Positions 5,428-10,456 of a DNA stretch of 30,671 nt are shown piece after piece. The notes under the pieces are model-generated. The model ran no database searches and had not been told where the DNA came from. It was given only the letters and a program-made list of their open reading frames with translations. The translations under genes and the position numbers were made by a program. The number at the start of each line of letters is the position of its first letter. Within the stretch, counting starts at the first letter, position 1. The DNA is from a virus, in IMG/VR virus record IMGVR_UViG_3300007539_000119, positions 1-30,671 of that record; one strand, written 5' to 3'.

Positions 5428-5869
5428 CCTATGCCAGTGTTGCAGCATCCTTGGCTTGACCGTCAGCTGATGCCGACAGTCTCACCATATCAGCCGCCAG
5501 AGACCGGCATAGGCTAACCAGCGATAGGGATACACCCTAAGGCCAGAAATGTGATATTGACCGATATTATCTGCAGCGTTTCATCTGCAGTACACCCTAG
5601 AAGCCCCGTGGCTTGCTAGGTGACCCTTGAGTAGATTCCGTAGGGTACGGTCGGCCTCGATTGGGGCTTACCGCTTCACATCGCTACCACCTCATCCCAT
5701 CCTGCGTTCAGACTGCCAGCTGTTGCCGGAGCCGTTCTGCTATCAGAGCATGTTGCCCGATGCTAGGCCAGAGTGTCGTAATCCGGGGCGCTGGTCCTCG
5801 CCACTTGTCAAACTTGTATTTAGAAGGGCACTCTATCCGAATGCCCAACTAGATGCAAGCCTTTTTTTT
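5428..5869 (+). ncRNA. Candidate structured rightward noncoding RNA ending in an intrinsic terminator
   Basis: No convincing gene lies between 5356 and 5867, yet the plus strand is dense with pairing. An outer helix CCTATGCC (5428-5435) / GGCATAGG (5506-5513) encloses GCATC/GATGC (5445-5449/5469-5473) and GTCTC/GAGAC (5479-5483/5500-5504), forming a three-way junction. Further hairpins are TAGGG/CCCTA (5525-5539), CTGCAG/CTGCAG (5571-5590), CCTAGAAGCC/GGCTTgCTAGG (5596-5620), CCGTA/TACGG (5638-5650), GCCTC/GGGGC (5654-5667) and AGCAT/ATGCT near 5750. The run ends at a terminator that works only rightward. I could not match it to a known RNA class; tRNA and RNase P features are absent. The 5' end and promoter are not identified. 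Confidence 0.45.
5813..5869 (+). terminator. Strong rightward intrinsic terminator
   Basis: CTTGTATTTAG (5813-5823) pairs with CTAGATGCAAG (5849-5859) over 11 bp including two U-G wobbles; inside, GGGCA pairs with TGCCC. The hairpin is followed by CC and eight T (5862-5869). On the minus strand the wobbles become C-A mismatches and no T-run follows, so it acts rightward. The T-run overlaps the stop codon of the convergent leftward gene. Confidence 0.85.
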
Positions 5870-6092
5870 ACAATTTCTTAACCAGAAACAGGTTATCCAT
5901 CGCTTCGTAGTCAAACTGGTAGCCGAGGTACTCTTTCACACGTTGAGTGGTCCAATATCCCGGCACTGTCAGCTGCATTGATCCTCCAGCTTCGTTGTGC
6001 TGCGTGCACTTCCAAAAGTTGCCGCACTTCACTTCGCCTCGGTAGATGTAGTCTCCATCTACTTTCTCGATGGTGGCTCTGTTGTACTCCAT
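5868..6092 (-). CDS. Hypothetical protein (74 aa)
   Basis: Starts MEYNRATIEKVDGDYIYRGE. Short, with two Cys (VKCGNFWKCTQH, about residues 22-31), a Trp/Tyr-rich middle (GYWTTQRVKEYLGYQFDYEAM) and a basic end (LVKKL). No membrane segment. There is no strong Shine-Dalgarno; an ACGGAT lies about 9 bases before the ATG. It is the first leftward gene beside the large control region, so it is probably transcribed early. Not recognised. Confidence 0.65.
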   Translation of the reverse strand: MEYNRATIEKVDGDYIYRGEVKCGNFWKCTQHNEAGGSMQLTVPGYWTTQRVKEYLGYQFDYEAMDNLFLVKKL

Positions 6093-6155
6093 GTTTGTTG
6101 ATCCGTTGTGTTACTTGATGAGGTGAAGATTAGACGGTCCGGTCAGAGATGTCTA

Positions 6156-6208
6156 ATTAGAATTTCTAATAACTTGATAAGCCACACCTAATGATGATTA
6201 GGTATAAA
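6156..6208. promoter_or_regulatory. Paired ATTAG/CTAAT operator-like palindromes with TATAAA box
   Basis: ATTAGA-ATT-TCTAAT (6156-6170) and CCTAAT-GATG-ATTAGG (6187-6202) share the half-site CTAAT, which also overlaps CTAATTAG at 6153-6160. TATAAA (6203-6208) follows directly as a possible rightward -10; no good -35 is found 17 bases upstream. The spacing suggests two dimeric sites for one regulator between the leftward gene at 6092 and a rightward promoter. Confidence 0.5.
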
Positions 6209-6283
6209 AGGTGGCAGCACTCTCCCTATCACATCCCGGCCCGGAATGCAACAGCTGAACATGAAATATATTCATGTAAAACC

Positions 6284-6346
6284 ACTGGATATACATCCAC
6301 CACTGTATGAAAAACCATGTGATTTTTGTAGTGGTCTCCAGTTTTT
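6284..6346 (+). terminator. Terminator- or attenuator-like hairpin in the control region
   Basis: ACTGGA (6284-6289) pairs with TCCAGT (6337-6342); inside, ACCACT (6299-6304) pairs with AGTGGT (6330-6335), and AAAAA with TTTTT (6310-6314/6323-6327). TTTTT ends at 6346. A competing small hairpin TGGAT/ATCCA (6286-6299) uses part of the outer arm, so two alternative folds exist. On the minus strand the structure is followed by only four T. If a rightward transcript starts near 6210, this is in its leader. Confidence 0.45.
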
Positions 6347-6543
6347 AAGCCGTCTCTGAAGCCGTAGGGGAGGCGATAGCAAACTGAATAGCCCAGCCTT
6401 ACCTACTGGGAAACGGCCCACAGAAGCCCACAGGAAGCCTCAGGGGAATATTAGAACATTATAATGTGCTGAAAGCCCCGTGTTCTCTGGGCTGATGTAG
6501 ACAGGTGACAACATCACTTCCTGACCATTTGGTCAAGTGTAAA

Positions 6544-6619
6544 TGAGAATCATTCTTATTTGAGAATCATTCTTATTTAGCCTGAGCCTGTCCTGAGATG
6601 TAAATGAGAATCATTCTCA
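6544..6619. promoter_or_regulatory. Three Fur-box-like palindromes
   Basis: TGAGAATCATTCTTA occurs at 6544-6558 and 6561-6575, and TGAGAATCATTCTCA, a perfect 7-1-7 palindrome, at 6605-6619. The 7-1-7 ferric uptake regulator consensus is TGATAATNATTATCA; these sites differ from it only by symmetric T/A to G/C changes at the fourth and twelfth positions, plus one more base in the first two copies. The first two sites start 17 bases apart. They lie in the noncoding region with no iron gene in view. Binding by a phage-encoded regulator is the alternative. Confidence 0.6.
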
Positions 6620-6633
6620 ATTAGCCTGAGCCT
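6577..6633. repeat. 13-bp direct repeat TTAGCCTGAGCCT following the Fur-like sites
   Basis: The same 13 bases occur at 6577-6589 and 6621-6633, each immediately after a Fur-like site; the preceding TGTAAATGAGAATCATTCT is also shared by the first and third sites. The whole unit of about 60 bp therefore appears to be a partial duplication. Confidence 0.8.
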
Positions 6634-6679
6634 ATGTTAGTATCCACTCACGTTATCTTATTAGGATATGAGAATGTTC

Positions 6680-6743
6680 GAATGTATGAATATTAGAATA
6701 TATGAATATCCGAATGTATGAATATATGAATATTATAATATTA
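6680..6743. repeat. AT-rich 16-bp tandem repeats (possible unwinding element)
   Basis: Four units in register begin at 6680, 6696, 6712 and 6728, all starting GAAT and matching GAATGTATGAATATTA closely, with a partial unit before them at 6672. More AATATT/TATTATA sequence follows to about 6758. Such AT-rich iterated sequence next to a control region is typical of replication origins or promoter clusters. Confidence 0.7.
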
Positions 6744-6758
6744 GTATATTATAATATT

Positions 6759-6783
6759 GGGGGTAGGGCTGGGGGTATGGGGG
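6759..6783 (+). other. G-quadruplex motif
   Basis: Runs of 5, 3, 5 and 5 G are separated by TA, CT and TAT, a textbook four-run G-quadruplex pattern on the plus strand. It directly abuts the AT-rich tandem repeats, so the junction of easily melted DNA and G4-forming DNA suggests a replication or transcription initiation site. Confidence 0.75.
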
Positions 6784-6848
6784 TTTCTTTTATTCCTTAA
6801 AGCCCCTCGACATTTTCTCACAATTTTTTCCTACAATGGGGAAGACCC

Positions 6849-6975
6849 CTGAGGTGATGCCTGAGAACGCATTCTGAGCCGATCTGAGAGGTTTTAGGGA
6901 TATAGGCTAGGCTACCCTACCAGGTTAGTGTCAGCTTGCTGACAGCCTCCCTGAGAGCCTCTGAGGGCTTCTGAG
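6849..6975. repeat. Helically phased CTGAG array
   Basis: CTGAG occurs at 6849, 6861, 6874, 6884, 6951, 6961 and 6971, with spacings of 10-13 bp inside the two clusters; three more copies lie at 6582, 6593 and 6626. This far exceeds chance for a 5-mer in 400 bp and the spacing places copies on one helical face, as for a cooperatively binding protein. Confidence 0.55.
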
Positions 6976-7076
6976 GAGCTTTCTAGTATATGCACCAAAA
7001 TGGTGCAAGGGAGTATGTCAGGGGGACGAAGTAGAACGCTAGAAGTGAGAGTATACGTCGGTGCGTAAGCCCGACG
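6929..7076. repeat. Cluster of three perfect hairpins
   Basis: TGTCAGC-TT-GCTGACA (6929-6944), TGCACCA-AAA-TGGTGCA (6991-7007) and CGTCGG-9 nt-CCGACG (7056-7076). Each is a perfect inverted repeat with 6-7 bp arms. None is followed by a T-run, so they are not simple terminators. They may be operator sites or RNA structures in the leader of the rightward transcript. Confidence 0.6.
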
Positions 7077-7146
7077 CCTATGTACACACTAGCTCCTTCA
7101 CCCCTCTCTCTGATGTAAGAAATATGTAGTAAGTTGTAAGGAATAT

Positions 7147-7188
7147 GTAAATGCTTGTAACATTTACCCCTCTCAACCAGTATATAAT
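7147..7188 (+). promoter_or_regulatory. Likely rightward promoter region with inverted repeat
   Basis: GTAAATG (7147-7153) and CATTTAC (7161-7167) form a perfect 7-bp inverted repeat, followed by a consensus -10 TATAAT at 7183-7188. The best -35 candidates (TTGTAA at 7155, TTTACC at 7163) are at non-ideal spacing, so an activator or phage factor may be needed. It precedes the whole virion gene block. Confidence 0.4.
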
Positions 7189-7227
7189 AAGTATATTATA
7201 TATATTTAATAAGAATAAAAAGAGAGA

Positions 7228-7284
7228 ATGAAAAGTTATTTAATACATATGTCTAGACATATACTGAGAGGGGATAAAGAATGA
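7228..7284 (+). CDS. Putative leader peptide (18 aa)
   Basis: Reads MKSYLIHMSRHILRGDKE. AAGAGAG lies just before the ATG, and the TGA overlaps the start of the next ORF (the next ATG is at 7281). It spans a perfect 16-bp palindrome at 7247-7262. It is too short to judge as a protein; a coupled leader ORF is plausible, and chance is possible. Confidence 0.35.
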   Translation: MKSYLIHMSRHILRGDKE

Positions 7285-7391
7285 TTGAATTGATTAGTGT
7301 AGCCATCATCTCATTTGCAGTGGGCTACTATGTCTGCTACCGATACAACGATGCTATCGATAAAGCGTTCCGTGACATAGGGAACAAGTGA
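7281..7391 (+). CDS. Small membrane protein (36 aa)
   Basis: Reads MIELISVAIISFAVGYYVCY then RYNDAIDKAFRDIGNK. Residues 3-20 form one hydrophobic segment, followed by a basic/polar tail, suggesting a single-pass inner-membrane protein with cytoplasmic C-terminus. GAGGGG lies about 8 bases before the ATG. Its TGA overlaps the next ATG (TGATG), tying it to the virion operon. Too small to name; it could be a lysis or spanin-like accessory, but no lipobox is present. Confidence 0.6.
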   Translation: MIELISVAIISFAVGYYVCYRYNDAIDKAFRDIGNK

Positions 7392-7648
7392 TGCCTACCA
7401 AGGAAGCCTACAACTCAAACAAGGCTCGCAAGGATGCGAGAAAGATCATCAGTAATGCTGACACCAAAGCAGCTGAGATGGTAGCTGTCAAGGCGGTTGA
7501 TGGTGAGACAGGTAAGCGTAAGCTGATGAGGGGAGATTATGTCCTTCACGCCAACGTGGAGCGGTCTTCTCTTAACCAGCTTGATGGTGGTAAGCGTAAA
7601 CTGATAAAAGTTAAATCAGCTCGGAAGCGGAAGCCCTATGGCAACTAA
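7391..7648 (+). CDS. Small basic hypothetical protein (85 aa)
   Basis: Starts MPTKEAYNSNKARKDARKII. About a quarter of residues are Lys or Arg, including KSARKRKPYGN at the end, so it probably binds nucleic acid or DNA in the capsid. A GTG one codon upstream is in frame, but the ATG at 7391 overlaps the preceding stop and is preferred. Overlaps the next gene by 11 bases. Family not recognised. Confidence 0.75.
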   Translation: MPTKEAYNSNKARKDARKIISNADTKAAEMVAVKAVDGETGKRKLMRGDYVLHANVERSSLNQLDGGKRKLIKVKSARKRKPYGN

Positions 7649-7892
7649 GCCAAGAAAGGGAAAGGCCAAGGTCAAGGTGACAGCTTCCGGTAAGAAGGTG
7701 AGCTACGGTCAGGCAGGTAAGGCTAAGGACGGCTCAGCCCGTGTACAGCCCGGCACCAAGAAAGGAGACGCCTACTGCGCTCGGTCAGCTGCACAGATGA
7801 AGAAACACCCAGCAGCAGCTAAGAACCCCAACTCACCTCTGCGTCTATCACGGAAGCGATGGAAGTGCGAGGGCACAAAGTCTAAGAGGTAA
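7638..7892 (+). CDS. Conserved small basic phage protein (84 aa)
   Basis: Starts MATKPRKGKAKVKVTASGKK. The stretch YGQAGKAKDGS, then GTKKGDAYCARSA, then KNPNSPLRLSRKRWKC is a pattern I associate with a conserved small protein of podoviruses and related phages; its role is not known to me. Strongly basic, with two Cys. It lies between the basic protein and the tail fibre genes, consistent with a virion or DNA-binding role. The two neighbouring basic genes may act together, but that is inference. Confidence 0.75.
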   Translation: MATKPRKGKAKVKVTASGKKVSYGQAGKAKDGSARVQPGTKKGDAYCARSAAQMKKHPAAAKNPNSPLRLSRKRWKCEGTKSKR

Positions 7893-7894
7893 GT

Positions 7895-8677
7895 ATGCCA
7901 GACAAGATTAGCTTAACTAGTATCCTAAGCGGGTTCAACCTCGCCAACATTAACAGCAACTTCCAGAAGATCGAGGACTACATCAATGATAGGGTTCTTT
8001 CTCGTGACATAGACACGGGCGAGCCTAACGAGATGCTCGAAACGCTGGACATGAACAGCAACAGGATCATTAACGTACCCACCCCGTCTCTCTCTTCAGA
8101 GGCGGTGAACAAGGCGTATGTGGATGCCCGTATCAATGTTGACACGAGTAAGACGGTGAACACGGTACAGGAATCCTTTGTCGCCACCCAAGGCCAGACG
8201 GTCTTCACCCTCGCCACCGAGACGTATACACCGGGGAGCCTCAACCTCGATGTGTACGTCAACGGTGTGCACCAAGACACAGGTGACTATGCTGAAACCT
8301 CTGAGAGCGTTGTGACGTTCGGTGAGGGGCTGGAGTCAGGCGATAAAGTGTTGTTTAAAATTAACCAGAGGTCGGTTAACGCAGACGCTCTAGCTCCCGG
8401 TGCGGTGGTAGCAGCCCTCAACGGACAGAACGTCACGCTAGGAAACATCACCTTCACAGCAACAGGGAATGTCCAGACGGGCGTCAATGACGGAGACAAG
8501 GTAGAGTTCAAGGCATTTGACGTAGACGGCGCCAGCTACACAGTGTTCGCCACCCTGACTGCAGGCAACACTCCCACGTTCGATCTAGCCGCTGGCACAA
8601 CAGTGGGCGGCAACACAATCCTCACATCGGTTGACGATTACACATCAGCCCGTAAATTCTTCTTAGGACTTATCTAA
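7895..8677 (+). CDS. Tail fibre / fibre-adaptor protein
   Basis: 260 residues. Residues about 45-75 (LETLDMNSNRIINVPTP then EAVNKAYVDARIN) are the trimeric stalk motif found in many phage tail fibres. It is followed by a beta-rich domain (ATQGQTVFTLATETYTPGSL then YVNGVHQDTGDYAETSESVV) also common in tail proteins. The start sits a few bases after the stop of the basic protein with AAGAGG upstream. It is likely to attach the receptor-binding proteins encoded next to the tail. Well short of T7 gp17 (553 aa), so it is not a complete single-gene fibre. Confidence 0.75.
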   Translation: MPDKISLTSILSGFNLANINSNFQKIEDYINDRVLSRDIDTGEPNEMLETLDMNSNRIINVPTPSLSSEAVNKAYVDARINVDTSKTVNTVQESFVATQGQTVFTLATETYTPGSLNLDVYVNGVHQDTGDYAETSESVVTFGEGLESGDKVLFKINQRSVNADALAPGAVVAALNGQNVTLGNITFTATGNVQTGVNDGDKVEFKAFDVDGASYTVFATLTAGNTPTFDLAAGTTVGGNTILTSVDDYTSARKFFLGLI

Positions 8678-8982
8678 TGGCGACCAAATCAGTAGGCATT
8701 AATCTAACAGCAGGTGCTCCCGCAAGCGTGGGTCAGGCTGGAATCAATGGCGGCACGTATGTCGTCCACATCCTCAATCGCGGTGCAGGTGCTGCTGTCG
8801 TAGAGGTAGGCGCTTCCACAGTGGATGGTACTCTCCAGAACGTAAGACGTTTTGTCAAGCAGAGCGTAGCAGTGGACGAGGAGTTGTCCTTCGGCCCGGT
8901 AGTCCTGAACGCCAACGACTACATCATTGCAGAGAGTGACATCGCCAACGTCACTGTAATTATGATGGGGTATGACGACTAA
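8677..8982 (+). CDS. Small beta-rich virion protein (101 aa)
   Basis: Starts MATKSVGINLTAGAPASVGQ. Alternating hydrophobic and polar strands (TYVVHILNRGAGAAVVEVGA, DYIIAESDIANVTVIMMGYD) suggest a jelly-roll or Ig-like decoration or fibre-tip subunit. The start overlaps the fibre stop (TAATG) and its own stop overlaps the next start, so it is co-translated with both fibre proteins. No family recognised. Confidence 0.65.
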   Translation: MATKSVGINLTAGAPASVGQAGINGGTYVVHILNRGAGAAVVEVGASTVDGTLQNVRRFVKQSVAVDEELSFGPVVLNANDYIIAESDIANVTVIMMGYDD

Positions 8983-10085
8983 TGGCTATCGGTCTCAGTG
9001 GATTTTCATCAGGGGGCGGCAACCCTGTCGTCCCAGATATTGAGTGGATTCTCTCTACTTCACGGAGCTGGTCACCTCCCTTCAAGTGTAAGGTGCTGGC
9101 CTTTGTCATCGGAGCAGGTGGCCTTTCAGGTAAAATTGCGGGTACTACGGGTAACCGCACCTATGTCTCTTCTGGAGGCGGTGCAGGAGGGTGTGCAGCG
9201 AGTATCCTTACACTAGACCCAGCTGTAAGCTATACAGCTACAATCGGAGCTGGAGCTAGTCACACTCTCTCCGGGGCACTGCCGGGAGCAGCAGGAGGAA
9301 ACACTACTTTCTCTGGCAGTGATATAGACACCATGACCGGGAACGGTGGTGGAGCTGGAGTAACGGCATCAGGAAGTGGGACACGAAGTGTAGCAGGTGG
9401 AGCAGGTGGCACCGCATCAGGCGGCAACCTGTTTAATGCTACTGGCGGCGCAGGGGGTAATGCAGACAACACGGTGGGGACCGCCTCGGCTGGTTCCAGC
9501 AGTGGGTCACGATTTGCCGGAGGCGGTGGCTCTGTTGGCATCCTCGGTGAAGGCTACAGAGGAGGCCACGCCACCAGCACAACAGGAAGCCCTAGTACAG
9601 TCGACTGTGCAGCAGGCGGGGCCGGGGTTGGAGGACGAGGGGGCGACCTAGACGTCCAACGAGTTTCAGGCGGGGCAAGTTTCGCATCAGGCGGTGGTAG
9701 TGCATACGGTCCGGGCGCTGACGGGATCGGTAACCTTAGCGCCAGCAACACAGACGGAGGGGTAGGTCGAGAAGGTGTCTCCATCATTGCAGGCCGAGAC
9801 CCTTCGAGTAGTATTTTGCTGCTCACATCAGCGGGACGAACTGGCAACACTGGGTCGACAGCTTCAATAGGGGCTGGTGCAGGCGCAGAGGGTCAAAGGA
9901 CTAACGGTGTTCTGTCACCGGGTATCTTCGCAGGAGGCGGGGGTGTTGTAGATTCTAGGACCGCCGCTGCAAAAACTTACTTCGGCGGTGGAACAGGTGG
10001 TCATGCCACTGACTCTTCTACTTCTTCTGGTTGCAAGGCAGGAGACGGTGTAGTCATCATCAAGTTAGTGGAGATTATCGAATGA
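8982..10085 (+). CDS. Gly-rich tail adhesin (receptor-binding candidate)
   Basis: 367 residues. After about 45 residues (IEWILSTSRSWSPPFKCKVL) the protein becomes extremely Gly-rich, with repeated GGGAGG, GGAGGTASGGN and FAGGGGSVG blocks to the end. This style resembles phage Gly-rich fibre domains, including the polyglycine-packed receptor-binding gp38 adhesins of T-even-like phages. Role inferred: outer-membrane receptor binding at a fibre tip. No catalytic motif. Such Gly-rich regions often differ between close relatives and evolve fast. Confidence 0.7.
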   Translation: MAIGLSGFSSGGGNPVVPDIEWILSTSRSWSPPFKCKVLAFVIGAGGLSGKIAGTTGNRTYVSSGGGAGGCAASILTLDPAVSYTATIGAGASHTLSGALPGAAGGNTTFSGSDIDTMTGNGGGAGVTASGSGTRSVAGGAGGTASGGNLFNATGGAGGNADNTVGTASAGSSSGSRFAGGGGSVGILGEGYRGGHATSTTGSPSTVDCAAGGAGVGGRGGDLDVQRVSGGASFASGGGSAYGPGADGIGNLSASNTDGGVGREGVSIIAGRDPSSSILLLTSAGRTGNTGSTASIGAGAGAEGQRTNGVLSPGIFAGGGGVVDSRTAAAKTYFGGGTGGHATDSSTSSGCKAGDGVVIIKLVEIIE

Positions 10086-10456
10086 AGATTCACTTGAAGA
10101 AAGGTGGTGAAATACAGAACACCATCGACGCTACCCTAGAGTTCGCTCAAGAGCACTACACGCAACTAGAGGGGTGGGAAGTTGAGGTGGCACCTGAAGC
10201 CCCTGCTCCCACCCACAAAGAGACGTTCTCCCCTAGAGAGCTGTACAACTCTTTCACCGCTGACGAAGCCATTGCTTCCTTCGCCCACAGCAATCCCGCT
10301 GTCGTGGCTCAGGCACAGTTGCTGTCGGTAGGAAGGGACGTAGCTATCAGCGTGGACGATGCAGGCTACCAGTCAGCTATCAACCTCTTAGAGAGTGAGG
10401 GCGTACTGTCAGCAGAGAGAGCAGCCGATCTAAGGCTGGGACTCCCCCTCGACTAA
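10082..10456 (+). CDS. Small tail-associated or fibre-chaperone-like protein (124 aa)
   Basis: Starts MKIHLKKGGEIQNTIDATLE at an ATG that overlaps the adhesin stop (ATGA). The N-terminal beta segment and EGWEVEV resemble small proteins coded next to tail fibre genes in many podoviruses, sometimes proposed as assembly factors. A Pro/Ala linker (APEAPAPTHK) separates it from a helical C-terminal domain (QSAINLLESEGVLSAERAAD). Function unproven. Confidence 0.6.
   Translation: MKIHLKKGGEIQNTIDATLEFAQEHYTQLEGWEVEVAPEAPAPTHKETFSPRELYNSFTADEAIASFAHSNPAVVAQAQLLSVGRDVAISVDDAGYQSAINLLESEGVLSAERAADLRLGLPLD

Noticed and set aside
5600-5670. tRNA in the noncoding gap (AGCCCC...GGGGCT spacing)
   Set aside because: The ends pair over about 65 bases, but no T-arm TTCRA, D-arm or anticodon arm can be placed on either strand.
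5627-5881. Rightward 84-codon ORF over the noncoding RNA candidate
   Set aside because: No ribosome site, odd composition, and it runs through the terminator hairpin and T-run.
6456-6467. 12-bp palindrome ACATTATAATGT as a separate operator
   Set aside because: Perfect, but short and AT-rich; with no promoter beside it and no second copy, chance is plausible.
6491-6499. CTGATGT in the control region as a further hammerhead
   Set aside because: The CTGANGA core is broken and no stem II followed by GAAA is present.
9260-9850. Long Pro-rich minus-strand ORFs opposite the Gly-rich adhesin
   Set aside because: They are the expected antisense shadow of Gly codons (GGN read as NCC) and have no ribosome sites or spacing of their own.
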